Positions 37,152-46,146 of a stretch of 64,000 nt of DNA are shown piece after piece (position 1 is the first letter of the stretch; every line of letters starts with the position of its first letter). The notes under the pieces are model-generated. The model was not told the origin of the DNA, searched no databases, and saw nothing but the letters and a program-made list of their open reading frames with translations. The stretch lies in assembly GCA_963759125.1 (NCBI GenBank), contig CAVWXN010000005.1, positions 62,001-126,000 on the forward strand. The letters run 5' to 3'. This DNA comes from JABDQA01 sp963759125. GTDB taxonomy: Bacteria; Desulfobacterota; Desulfobulbia; Desulfobulbales; Desulfocapsaceae. The position numbers and the translations under genes are program-made.

Positions 37152-37235
37152 GCTTGCCCCCAGAAACTGAAATTTCGTCGTTATTGTCAAGAAGGTGCCT
37201 TCATCTTCTTGAATATGTGCGCCAATTGGATACCG

Positions 37236-37249
37236 ACCAAGCGCTCGGT
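37236..37249. promoter_or_regulatory. candidate TetR operator 1 (thiolase operon)
   Basis: Near-palindrome ACCAAGC-GCTCGGT, one mismatch from ACCGAGC-GCTCGGT. Related sites occur at 39895-39908 and 40340-40357, each before a fatty-acid activation or oxidation gene. It probably binds the TetR-type regulator encoded at 45326-46001. The link rests on motif recurrence alone. Confidence 0.6.
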
Positions 37250-37420
37250 CGTTGCTTGGAGTTTACCGTTTCACCCGTAATTGTCAATCATTTTATTGTT
37301 GTAGTGCGCCCGTTCAGTTATGCAGTCATCAGAATGACTTGGGCGCCGGACTTGAAACCGGCCTCACCTGCTGGTGGTGCGGCAGCAGAGCGGAGCCACA
37401 CCGATCAATCCATAACCTCG

Positions 37421-38126
37421 CTACAAAAGTGATGAACGCTGTTTCCGCGATCTCCTGCTGATCATCCCGATAATCCAGCCGACAAAAAACACCCCGCCGC
37501 CAGCCAGAAACCATTTCAGGGTCTCGGTCTTGCCCAGCCGTCGGTTCTCCTGGTCAAGCACGTCTGACCTGGCGTTCGAGGTCGGCGACCCGGGTGTTGG
37601 CGGCTTCCAGATCGTTCTTGGTCTGGATCACATCAGCGGTGTCTGTCTGCAGCTTGACATAATCGTCGTTGATCGAGGTCAACTCGTCAACACACTGGCC
37701 GAAGTCATTTTCTACCTGGGCCTTGTCAGCGCCCAATTTTTGCTCAACCTCATCCTTTTCTGCGGTCAGCTGGTCGACACGCTGTTGCAGGGACTGGGTT
37801 GTCTCGGTCAACACCTGCTTTTCCCTCTGCAGCACTTCAACCTGCTGTCCCAGTGGCGGTGTTTCGCTCAGAAAACGGCGCAGCACCCAGCCTTCTTTAC
37901 CGCTCTCGAGCCTGATCTGAGCCCATTCATTAGCTTCGCTCAAAAGCTCGACAGGGGTCCCATCCTTGATCACGGCAATGATTTTGAATTCGGTTCCCTG
38001 GCCGCGTCTCATGGTGATCTCGGAACTCGGCTTGACGTAAAGATCTGCAGCCCAACTCGAAGCAGCAGGGAGTAAGCCCAGGAAAACGATAAGGCAGATA
38101 AAGATGATCCGGTCGTTAGATTTCAT
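37421..38126 (-). pseudogene. SH3-domain, coiled-coil, membrane-anchored protein; +1 frameshift
   Basis: TIGR04211-like protein: signal peptide (NDRIIFICLIVFLGLLPAASSWA), bacterial SH3 domain (LYVKPSSEITMRRGQGTEFK), long coiled coil (about residues 90-190) and a C-terminal membrane anchor. The main frame stops at 37554 after ERQVRRA. In the next frame the reading resumes as LDQENRRLGKTETLKWFLAG then a transmembrane segment and a basic tail, ending at 37421. Joined, it is about 234 residues, the family's expected plan. One extra base near 37558-37570 accounts for the break. I chose the ATG at 38126 for the signal peptide. Function in the family is unknown, probably envelope-associated. Confidence 0.75.
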
Positions 38127-38233
38127 AGCACATATGAGTGTTAGGATGAATGGAAAACACCGCGTCCTATGCACCCTATCCGGTATACACGCTCTCTGCA
38201 ATAAATTCCTGATAGCCGTGTGAGGCTGGACTT

Positions 38234-39836
38234 TCAGTTAATCCGTTTGCGTCCCTGCCACTCCCTGTCTCTAAGTTTAAATTTCTGGATCTTGCCCGTG
38301 GCCGTTTTAGGGAGTTCCCCGAATTCCACATACTTGGGCGCCTTGAACCTGGCCAGATGAGTTTTAGTGAAGTCGATGATATCTTCAGCCGCCGGATCAC
38401 TGCCGGGCTTCGGCACGACATAGGCCTTGGGTACTTCGCCCCATTTATCGTCCGGTACCGGGATAACCGCCACTTCCTGGACATCGGGGTGACGGTAGAT
38501 GACACTTTCGACCTCAACGGTGGAGATGTTTTCGCCCCCGCTGATAATGATGTCCTTCTTGCGGTCCATGATCTGAACGTAGCCGTCAGGATGCATCACT
38601 GCCAGGTCGCCGCTGTGAAACCAGCCTCCGGCAAAGGCTGCTGCGGTGGCTTCGGGATCTTTATAGTAACCGATCATCACATTGTTTCCGCGCATCACTA
38701 CTTCACCCATGGTAAGCCCGTCTCTGGGGACCGGTTCCATGGTTTCAGAATCTACCACATCCATAAAATGAGTGACGATGAAAGGCACGCCCTGCCGCGA
38801 TTTCGCCAGGGCTCGCTCCTCTTCGCCAAGTTTCTCCCAGGAGGGCTGCCAGGCACAGACGCTGTGCGGGCCGAACACTTCGGTCAAGCCATAGGTGTGG
38901 GTGATCTCCGCCCCGATGTTCTCCATATTCCTGATGATCGTCGGTGCTGGCGGGGCCCCGGCGGTCATAATATTAAGGGTCCGTTTCATTTCCACATCCT
39001 CAGCGCCGGGCCAGGTACTCATCATGATCAGCACCGTCGGAGCAGCGCAGAGGTGGGACACATCTTCGGCCTCGATCAGTCGGTAGATATCCTCTGCCAC
39101 CACCGCTCTGAGGCAGACGTGGGTGGCTCCGACCGCCGTCACCCCCCAGGTGAAGCACCAGCCGTTGCAGTGGAACATCGGCAGGGTCCAGAGGTAAACC
39201 GAGCGGGCATTCAGTCCAGATTCGAGCACTTCACCGATGGCATTGAGATATGCTCCCCGGTGATGGTACATGACGCCTTTGGGGCGCCCGGTCGTACCGC
39301 TGGTATAGTTGATGGTCATAAGCTGCTCTTCGGAATCGATATCAGCCATTAGCGGTTCAGCCGATCCGGTGTTTAAAAAGGCCTCGTAATCCATATCGCC
39401 CAGTACCACCTTATCACTTGCATCGCACACAGTGATGTAAGTCTGGACTTTAGGCAGGTTTTCCGGCTCAACCAGGGCTGCAAACTCGCTGTCGACAACC
39501 ACGACCTGGGCGTCGCTGTGATCGATAATGTAGGAAATTTCAGGGGCTGAAAGCCTTATATTGACGCTCACCAGGGCAGCACCTAGCAGCGGAACCGCAT
39601 AGTGAGCTTCAAGCATGGGCGGTATGTTCGGGCAGATGAACGCCACCTTGTCCCCTTTACCCACCCCCTGCAATTTGAGAGCCGATGCCAGGCGATAGAC
39701 GCGCTGCACCGAATTCCTTGTAGCTGTATCTGACATCCCCATAGACAACCGCCGTCTTGTCCGGATAGACGGCAACACTTCTGGTCAGAAATTCTATCGG
39801 CGACAGAATAGATTTGTTTACGCTGGATAGTGTCAT
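38234..39836 (-). pseudogene. fatty-acyl-CoA ligase (AMP-forming), +1 frameshift near N-terminus
   Basis: Acyl-CoA synthetase of about 533 residues read in two frames. The N-terminus MTLSSVNKSILSPIEFLTRS to DVRYSYKEFG runs from 39836. The rest, from VYRLASALKLQGVGKGDKVA, is one frame over. A single extra base at 39701-39710 explains the break. Motifs are the P-loop INYTSGTTGRPKGVMYHH, adenylate motif THTYGLTEVFG, YVQIMDRKKDIIISGGENIS and catalytic lysine KTATGKIQKFKL. The ATG at 39836 has a GGGAG site. It should activate a short- to medium-chain or branched acid. A candidate TetR operator lies 59 bases upstream. Real decay and sequencing error are both possible. Confidence 0.83.
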
Positions 39837-39894
39837 CAGTGCTCTCCCATTGAAAATTGTGAAAAATGGTGATGCCCACCAGTGCCTCCAAGCT

Positions 39895-39908
39895 ACCGAG
39901 CGCTCAAT
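39895..39908. promoter_or_regulatory. candidate TetR operator 2 (acyl-CoA ligase gene)
   Basis: ACCGAGC-GCTCAAT, the same half-site as the other two candidates with two mismatches in the right arm. It lies 59 bases upstream of the leftward acyl-CoA ligase start, a typical operator distance. Confidence 0.5.
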
Positions 39909-40073
39909 CGACAAAGGCGGGCAATGATCCATTCTGCTGCTGCTTGCGCCCCAATCTTGTGAAACCAACGATTACAAAAATCCAAGTCAGTGTAGCCGAA
40001 ACAGATTTTTTTTCAATATGGGATAACCATCATCTGGTTAACAGAGTCAGGCTACCGTCATGACTTACCCAAA

Positions 40074-40225
40074 ACTATACATAACGACATAAGTCCAATC
40101 CATTCCCTCATGCTGCGTTGCTCGCTGTGGTGCCTGCTCACAGCACTACCAGGCTGCTCCGCCGGCTCCTCGCTCGTGCCTTACCTGAGAGGGCGTCTTG
40201 AACTTATGTCGTTATGTATAATAGT
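40074..40225. repeat. dispersed palindromic repeat, family 2, copy D (full)
   Basis: A 152-base element with inverted ends: left arm ACTATACATAACGACATAAGT (40074-40094, with a 3-base indel), right arm ACTTATGTCGTTATGTATAATAGT (40202-40225). Its inner flanks, ATAAGTCCAATCCAT.CC on the left and GGGCG.CTTGAACTTATG on the right, recur in the shorter element at 43424-43489 in the opposite orientation. The middle (GCTGCGTTGCTCGCTG...) has no reading frame. It fills most of the intergenic space between the two divergent acyl-CoA ligase genes. Confidence 0.75.
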
Positions 40226-40300
40226 CAGAGACTGTATCGACAATACTGACTGGCCAGCCTCAATTTTAAACCATAAATTTATCACTTATTAAAAAAATCT

Positions 40301-40327
40301 TTGACAAATATCACTAATTGTTATCTA
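40301..40327 (+). promoter_or_regulatory. sigma-70-type promoter of the acyl-CoA ligase/ACAD/etf operon
   Basis: TTGACA (40301-40306) is a consensus -35. TGTTATCTA ending at 40327 is an extended -10 (TGn then TATCTA) with a 15-base spacer, slightly short. The operator at 40340-40357 lies just downstream, over the expected start of transcription, so a bound repressor would block it. Confidence 0.55.
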
Positions 40328-40339
40328 GTGTCGAAAGAA

Positions 40340-40357
40340 ACCGAGCGAGCGCTCGGT
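40340..40357. promoter_or_regulatory. candidate TetR operator 3 (acyl-CoA ligase/ACAD/etf operon)
   Basis: ACCGAGCG-AG-CGCTCGGT is a perfect 8-base inverted repeat with a two-base centre, 83 bases before the ligase ATG and just after the promoter boxes. It is the strongest of three related sites in the window. Confidence 0.65.
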
Positions 40358-40439
40358 AGTTTTTTCTTAACCAGGCTGATCGTGCTTTAAAAGCCTTATG
40401 ACTCATAGAAAAACAAACGTTTGAGGAGGAGTTGAAGGT

Positions 40440-42197
40440 ATGGAAAATCTGTACAGAGAAGTCATGGATCTGAATATGATGGAGGACAACGAAGAAAAAG
40501 GTGTTGTTGCCAAAGCCTTCTTCGACAAACTCAACCATATGGAGATGCCGGAATATTTCAACTGGGCCGGGGAGATCTTTGACGGGCTGCACGTGAAAGA
40601 GCGTGGCGACAAGGATGCCCTGATTTGGGTGGATATCCATACCAAGGAAAGCAGAAGCTTCACCTACAAAGAATTCGCGGCAAACGGAAATCGCTGCCTG
40701 AACAGATTACGAAAAGCGGGGGTGGACAAAGGCGACAACCTTTACATGATGGTTCCCATCGTCCCCGAGACCTGGTTTTCCTCCTACGCCTGTATCAAAG
40801 GGGGTATCGTCAACGTTCCCACCGCCACGACCATGACTCTCAGGGAGATGGAGTTCAGATTTCAGACCTATGCCCCAAATGTCGTCATCGCCGCAGAGAT
40901 TTTCACTGATCTGATCGATGAAGCTCTGCAGCTCACCAAATCGACTCCGAAAGTAAAAATTGTACTGGGAAGCAAGCCGGGCTGGGTCAGCTACAGCGAC
41001 CTGGAAAAGGAGTCCCCCGAAGCCGAACCGGCTAAAACCAAATCCGATGATCTTCTCTTCTGCTTCTTCACCTCGGGAACTACAGGGCTGCCCAAGAGAG
41101 TCGGCCACACCGCCACTTCCTATCCTGTCGGTCACCTGTCCACGGCCGTTATGGCCGGTATCAGAACCGATGACATCCATCACAACCTCAGCGCCCCAGG
41201 CTGGGCAAAGTGGGCCTGGAGCTCCTTCTTCGCTCCCCTTAACGTCGGGGCCACCGGGACCGGATTCAATTTTACCGCCCTCGACGGCATGGCCTATATG
41301 GAGTGTTTGACCAATTACAAGGTTTCAGTTTTCTGTGCTCCTCCGACCGCCTGGCGAGTGTTCATCAACCTCGACACCTCGGGCTTGGATTTCTCCAACC
41401 TGCGCCAATCAATCGGCGCCGGGGAACCGCTGAACCCCGAAATCATCACCCAGTGGGAAAGACTGACCGGCACCTATATCAGGGATTTTTACGGTCAAAC
41501 CGAATCAACGGCAATGATCGGCAACGCCCCGTGGATGGGCAAGATGCGCAAAGGTTCATTCGGGGCACCGTCCTTCATGTATGACGTAACCCTGGTCGAC
41601 GACGACGGCAAAGAGGTAACCGAGCCTGACGAACCGGGATACATCGTCGTGCGGCTTGACCGTTGGCGGGCGATTGGGCTGTTCACCGAATATATAGGCA
41701 ATCCCGAGAAGATGGCCGGCGTCTTCATCGACAACTACTACTACACCGGTGACCGGGGCTCAATCGACAAGGACGGCTACTGGTGGTTCGTTGGACGCAG
41801 CGACGATGTGATCAAATCATCCGACTACCGGGTGGGCCCCTTCGAGGTCGAGAGTGCCCTGATGGAACATGCGGCGGTTGCCGAAGCTGCGGTGGTAGGT
41901 GTTCCCGATGAAAAACGACATCAGTTGGTCAAGGCCTATGTCATCCTCAAACAGGGTCAAGAGCCCTCGCGGGAACTGGCACTTGACATGTTCAAACACA
42001 CCATTGACATTCTGGCAAAATTCAAGATTCCACGGATCATCGAGTTCGTTACCGAGGTCCCCAAAACTCTAAGCGGCAAGATAAGAAGGGTCGAACTGCG
42101 GGAGAGGGAAATCGAAAGGCAGGACACTCAGTCGGAAGCACCGGTCATGGAGTTCTACTATTGGGATTACCCCGAACTCAGCTCGAAGAAAAACTAG
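40440..42197 (+). CDS. acyl-CoA ligase (AMP-forming, acetate/butyrate-CoA ligase-like)
   Basis: Adenylate-forming ligase of 585 residues. It shows the P-loop FTSGTTGLPKRVGHT, the aromatic motif DFYGQTESTAMIG, the hinge region DGYWWFVGRSDDVIKSSDYRVGPFEVE and the C-terminal catalytic lysine in KTLSGKIRRVELRERE. The length and GWAKWAWSSFFAPL segment resemble medium-chain/butyrate ligases (AcsM type). It probably activates isobutyrate, butyrate or a related acid to the CoA ester, the first step before the acyl-CoA dehydrogenase or IcmF. It is the first gene of a rightward operon behind a strong operator. A GGAGGAG site precedes the ATG. Confidence 0.9.
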   Translation: MENLYREVMDLNMMEDNEEKGVVAKAFFDKLNHMEMPEYFNWAGEIFDGLHVKERGDKDALIWVDIHTKESRSFTYKEFAANGNRCLNRLRKAGVDKGDNLYMMVPIVPETWFSSYACIKGGIVNVPTATTMTLREMEFRFQTYAPNVVIAAEIFTDLIDEALQLTKSTPKVKIVLGSKPGWVSYSDLEKESPEAEPAKTKSDDLLFCFFTSGTTGLPKRVGHTATSYPVGHLSTAVMAGIRTDDIHHNLSAPGWAKWAWSSFFAPLNVGATGTGFNFTALDGMAYMECLTNYKVSVFCAPPTAWRVFINLDTSGLDFSNLRQSIGAGEPLNPEIITQWERLTGTYIRDFYGQTESTAMIGNAPWMGKMRKGSFGAPSFMYDVTLVDDDGKEVTEPDEPGYIVVRLDRWRAIGLFTEYIGNPEKMAGVFIDNYYYTGDRGSIDKDGYWWFVGRSDDVIKSSDYRVGPFEVESALMEHAAVAEAAVVGVPDEKRHQLVKAYVILKQGQEPSRELALDMFKHTIDILAKFKIPRIIEFVTEVPKTLSGKIRRVELREREIERQDTQSEAPVMEFYYWDYPELSSKKN

Positions 42198-42269
42198 TTA
42201 CCAAGCCGCGGGCGGTCGAAAATCGCCCGCGGCTCAACCAATTGATCGATCGGCAACGGAGAATCGAGT

Positions 42270-43415
42270 ATGAAATTCGAACTCAGTGAAGAACAGAGTC
42301 TAATTCGCGACACGGTCCGCGAATTCGCCGAATCCGAGATCGGTCCCAGTGCGGCCCAGCGTGATGAAGAGGAGCGTTTCGACCGCTCCCTGATGTTCGA
42401 TAGCCTGGCAGAACTGGGTCTTACCGGCATTGTTTTCCCTGAAGAATATGGCGGTGCTGGGGCCGACTACCTCAGTTATGCCATAGCCGTGGAAGAACTT
42501 TCCCGGGTGTGCGCCTCGACCGGCGTAACCCTGTCCGCCCATATCAGCCTGGGTGCCAACCCGATCTACCTGTTCGGCACGGAGTCCCAGAAGCAGCAGT
42601 TTCTGGTGCCGCTCGCCACCGGAGAAAAATTGGGTGCTTTCGGACTGACCGAACCCAGCGCCGGGTCCGATGCCGGCAGCACCAAAACCACCGCAGTCAG
42701 AGACGGCGACGACTGGCTGCTGAACGGCTCCAAAATTTTCATCACCAACGGCGGGGAAGCAGAGATTTATGTTGTTCTGGCCCGCACCGACAAGGATGCC
42801 AAAAAACACCACGGCATCAGTGCCTTCATAGTCGAAAAGGGCACCGAGGGCTTCTCCTTTGGCAAAAAGGAGCAAAAACTGGGAATCAGATCCTCTCCTA
42901 CCATGGAGATCGTCTTCGAAAACTGCCGGATTCCGGCTGAGAATCTGCTCGGTGAAGAGGGTGAGGGATTCAAGGTGGCCATGAAGACCTTGGACGGCGG
43001 CCGTATCGGCATTGCCTCCCAGGCCATCGGCATCGCCCAGGGAGCACTCGAACAGGCGGTAGCCTACGCCAAAGAAAGAAAACAATTCGACAAACCGATC
43101 GCCGCCTTCCAGGGAATTTCCTTTCAGCTGGCCGATATGGCAACCCAGATCGAGGCCGCCAGGCTGATGGTCTACAATGCTGCCTACCGGGCCAGCGCCG
43201 GACTTTCCTATTCCCAGGCTTCGGCCATGGCCAAACTGATGGCCAGCGAGACGGCGATGAAAGTAGCAACCCAGGCGGTCCAGATACTTGGCGGCTACGG
43301 CTACAGCCGAGAATTTCCGGTTGAACGAATGATGCGGGATGCCAAGATCACAGAGATCTATGAAGGGACGAGTGAAATTCAGCGGCTGGTCATTGGCACC
43401 GCCCTTACCCGCTGA
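42270..43415 (+). CDS. acyl-CoA dehydrogenase
   Basis: FAD-dependent short-chain acyl-CoA dehydrogenase of 381 residues, intact. It shows FGLTEPSAGSDAGST (FAD/substrate), WLLNGSKIFITNGG, and the catalytic glutamate in ITEIYEGTSEIQRLVIG. It is related to the broken acyl-CoA dehydrogenase at 31044-32202 but clearly a separate gene. Electrons go to EtfBA, encoded two genes on. It could act on butyryl-CoA or isobutyryl-CoA; chain specificity cannot be told. A family 2 repeat sits between it and etfB. Confidence 0.93.
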   Translation: MKFELSEEQSLIRDTVREFAESEIGPSAAQRDEEERFDRSLMFDSLAELGLTGIVFPEEYGGAGADYLSYAIAVEELSRVCASTGVTLSAHISLGANPIYLFGTESQKQQFLVPLATGEKLGAFGLTEPSAGSDAGSTKTTAVRDGDDWLLNGSKIFITNGGEAEIYVVLARTDKDAKKHHGISAFIVEKGTEGFSFGKKEQKLGIRSSPTMEIVFENCRIPAENLLGEEGEGFKVAMKTLDGGRIGIASQAIGIAQGALEQAVAYAKERKQFDKPIAAFQGISFQLADMATQIEAARLMVYNAAYRASAGLSYSQASAMAKLMASETAMKVATQAVQILGGYGYSREFPVERMMRDAKITEIYEGTSEIQRLVIGTALTR

Positions 43416-43423
43416 AGCGAAGC

Positions 43424-43489
43424 CATACACAGCGTCAGAAGTTCAAGGCGCCCAGCCGGGGATGGATTGGACTTATGATGCTGTGTATA
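43424..43489. repeat. dispersed palindromic repeat, family 2, copy E (short)
   Basis: An imperfect palindrome of about 66 bases. Left arm CATACACAGCGTCAGAAGTT and right arm ACTTATGATGCTGTGTATA pair with few mismatches. Inner flanks GTTCAAGGCGCCC and GGATGGATTGGACTTATG match copy D (reverse orientation), whose middle is deleted here. It lies between the acyl-CoA dehydrogenase stop and the etfB gene, inside the transcript. Confidence 0.7.
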
Positions 43490-43512
43490 ACAACAACAGA
43501 TAGAGGTAGAGT

Positions 43513-44286
43513 ATGAAAATTCTGGTGTGCATCAAACAGGTTCCGGACATGGAATCAAAATTTAAGATCGATGCGGCGGGCACCTGGTATGACAACGCCG
43601 ATCTGGCCTGGCGCCTGAACGAATACGACGAGTATGCGGTGGAACAGGCAGTCCGGCTCAAAGAGCAGCTTGGCGAAGGCGATATCACCGTCCTCAGCAT
43701 CGGTCCTGACAAGGTCAAGGAAGCGATGAAAAAAGCGCTGGCCATGGGCTGCGACCGGGGTGTGCATGTCAGCGACGAAGCTGTCTCAGGCAAAGAGCCC
43801 TACCAAATTGCCTCCGTCGTAGCCGCTTTTGCCGGGGATAAAAGTTTCGACGTCATTTTCACCGGCATGCAGTCCCAGGACCGGGGCAGCGGCCAGGTCG
43901 GCGTACTGATCGCCGAGATGCTGGGACTGCCCAGTGTCACTACCGTCGTCGGTTTCAACTTTGATGGCGGCAGCGTCACTGCCAAAAGGGAACTCGAAGG
44001 CGGCATCAAAGCGCTGGTCAAGGTCGCCACTCCCGCCCTGTTTACCTGTCAGCTGGGGCTCAATACCCCCCGCTATCCGACCCTGCCAAATATCATGAAG
44101 GCGAAAAAGAAGGAACTGTTGAGCATCCCGGTTGCTGATCTTCTCAAGGTCGAGCCGAGACAACAGACGGCAGCACTCTACTTTCCGGAGAAAAAGGGCG
44201 GCGGCCTGGTTCTGGAAGGTGAGGTGGGCGATCTGGCCGATCAGCTGGTCCGGATCCTCAAAGAGAAAACCACTGTTCTTTCCTGA
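43513..44286 (+). CDS. etfB: electron transfer flavoprotein, beta subunit
   Basis: EtfB of 257 residues. The N-terminal MKILVCIKQVPDMESKFKI and the AMP/flavin-binding FTGMQSQDRGSGQVG with the following LGLPSVTTV region are diagnostic. It pairs with EtfA, encoded 14 bases later, and carries electrons from the acyl-CoA dehydrogenases to the membrane quinone pool or another acceptor. Confidence 0.94.
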   Translation: MKILVCIKQVPDMESKFKIDAAGTWYDNADLAWRLNEYDEYAVEQAVRLKEQLGEGDITVLSIGPDKVKEAMKKALAMGCDRGVHVSDEAVSGKEPYQIASVVAAFAGDKSFDVIFTGMQSQDRGSGQVGVLIAEMLGLPSVTTVVGFNFDGGSVTAKRELEGGIKALVKVATPALFTCQLGLNTPRYPTLPNIMKAKKKELLSIPVADLLKVEPRQQTAALYFPEKKGGGLVLEGEVGDLADQLVRILKEKTTVLS

Positions 44287-44300
44287 TCGCGAGGTAGAAA

Positions 44301-45218
44301 ATGAAAGCATTACTGGTAGCAGAATATAGAGACGGACAATTACTTGGCTCCTACCAGGAGTTAATCGATTTCGGCGGGCAGCTCGGCGCCGAGTGCGCCA
44401 TGTTTGCAGTCGGCAGCAAAGAGGCGCTGCCAGCGTTTGACGGCACCCTTTATCTGGCCGATGTTTCCCAAGTCGGCGAATTCGATCCGGACGCCCATAA
44501 ACAACTTTTACTCGGGGTCATCGAGCAGGAGCAGCCGGATTATATCGTCTTCTCCCACTCATCCTACGGCTGGGACCTGGCCCCCCGGGTGGCCTTCAGC
44601 CTCAAAGCCTCGCAGATTTCCGAGGTGGTCGAAATCAGCGCTGGCACTATGGTGGTACCTGTCTGCAACGCCAAGCTGCGCCGACAGGTAAAACCGAGCA
44701 CGCCGATAACGGTGGTGACCCTGCAGGCTGGCGCTTTCGGCCTGGCCGAACCGCCGACCGGAAGTCCTGAGGTGAAAGAGGTGGCGGCCGTTGGCTCGGG
44801 ACCGATTTCGTTTTCCGGCTACGAAGAAGCCGAAGCCGGTGGCGTCGATCTGAGCAAATCTGAAGTCATCGTCAGCGCCGGCAGAGGTATCGGCAAGCCT
44901 GAGAATGTGGCTATCATCGAGGAACTGGCCAAGGCCCTGGGAGGCGACTATGGGGCCAGCCGGCCGGTGGTCGATTCGGAATGGGTGGAGCATAACCGGC
45001 AGGTCGGCACCACCGGTCAGACCGTCTCGCCGAAGCTTTATGTGGCCTGCGGCATATCCGGTGCCATCCAGCATCTGGCGGGGATGAAAAAATCGGAGTT
45101 CATCGTTGCCGTGAACACCGACAAGGATGCCCCGATTGGCGAAGCGGCCGACGTTCTGGTCGTGGCCGATCTGAAGCAGTTCATACCGGTACTGACGGAG
45201 AAAATCAAAGGCGGTTGA
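44301..45218 (+). CDS. etfA: electron transfer flavoprotein, alpha subunit
   Basis: EtfA of 305 residues. The C-terminal FAD domain is complete: VSAGRGIGKPENV, then VGTTGQTVSPKLYVACGISG and AIQHLAGMKKSEFIVAVNTD, ending KDAPIGEAADVLVVADLKQFIP. It forms the heterodimer with EtfB. I see no fused ferredoxin domain, so it looks like a conventional ETF rather than a bifurcating one. Confidence 0.94.
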   Translation: MKALLVAEYRDGQLLGSYQELIDFGGQLGAECAMFAVGSKEALPAFDGTLYLADVSQVGEFDPDAHKQLLLGVIEQEQPDYIVFSHSSYGWDLAPRVAFSLKASQISEVVEISAGTMVVPVCNAKLRRQVKPSTPITVVTLQAGAFGLAEPPTGSPEVKEVAAVGSGPISFSGYEEAEAGGVDLSKSEVIVSAGRGIGKPENVAIIEELAKALGGDYGASRPVVDSEWVEHNRQVGTTGQTVSPKLYVACGISGAIQHLAGMKKSEFIVAVNTDKDAPIGEAADVLVVADLKQFIPVLTEKIKGG

Positions 45219-45325
45219 GATATTTTCGCCCTTCAGCGCCGCCGTTGTTGACGAATGCCGCCGATTTTTCTTTTGGAATCCGCGCTTTTTGGCTAATCTG
45301 ATCATTCAGGCCTCAGCTATTACCT

Positions 45326-46001
45326 ATGAAAGAAAAGCAGACAAATGAGAGCTTCACGATGATAACGACAGATACCAAAGAAGTCGCGACCCAGATCAAG
45401 AACAAGGAACTGGTCAGGGAACGCAGGCGCCAGATCGTCGATGCCGCCGTGCCGTTGTTTATAGAACGCGGCTATCACAAGACCACCACCAGAGCCCTGG
45501 CCCAGGCCACCGGACTGTCCATCGGTTCGATGTATGAATACATCACCACCAAGGACGATGTACTCTACCTGGTCTGCATGGCTATCCATGCCGAGGTCGA
45601 ACATGGCGTCAAGGAGGCGCTGCGCAGGCCGCTGGAAGTTGAAGGCGGCGGTGGCCGAGGTAATCCGGGAGTACTTTCTGGTCTGTGACCGGATGAGCGA
45701 TCACTTGCTGCTGATGTACCAGGTTACCCATTTTCTGCCGCCCAAATGGCAGCAGAAAGTGCTGGAGGCCGAACTGCGGATCACCGACATTTTCATTCAG
45801 GCAATCGTTGAATTGAAAGAGCGGGGTCATCTGGTCAGCCTCGATAATGACACCATCAACCTGATGGGCCATAACATCTCGGTCCTTGGCCACACCTGGG
45901 CCTTCAGGAGATGGTATTTCGGAAAACATTTTACCATTGAGCAATATATCGAACAGCAGACAGACTTCATCATGAGGTTCCTGGCTGACAAGAAAGATTA
46001 A
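45326..46001 (+). pseudogene. TetR-family regulator, +1 frameshift
   Basis: TetR/AcrR repressor of about 225 residues in two frames. The DNA-binding part (RRRQIVDAAVPLFIERGYHKTTTRALAQATGLSIGSMYEYI) is intact. After ALRRPLE the frame shifts, and the ligand domain continues as LKAAVAEVIREYFLVCDRMS to LADKKD. One extra base between 45632 and 45641 is enough. A second possible start is the ATG at 45359. It lies between etfA and icmF and is the obvious candidate for the ACCGAGC-GCTCGGT sites before three acyl-CoA operons. If the shift is real, the repressor is lost and the regulon is constitutive. Confidence 0.82.
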
Positions 46002-46146
46002 CCCGCCCCGCTCCTCCCTTCGCCTTCACCTCGTTCGGGAAGCCCTGGCGCTGATTGATCCTGCTTGCAGCTGTGCCGAGCCTCCTCAGTCTAGTCCCTG
46101 GTTGACCGTTTTTGCTGGTTACCTGAAATATTACGAGGAAGCACAC

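Noticed and set aside
42300..43430. 376-codon minus-strand frame opposite the acyl-CoA dehydrogenase gene
   Set aside because: Complementary-strand shadow of a clear acyl-CoA dehydrogenase; glycine/histidine-rich composition and no motifs.
44301..45218. Electron-bifurcating ETF
   Set aside because: No ferredoxin extension on EtfA and no partner typical of bifurcating complexes beside it. A conventional ETF is the simpler reading, though not excluded.
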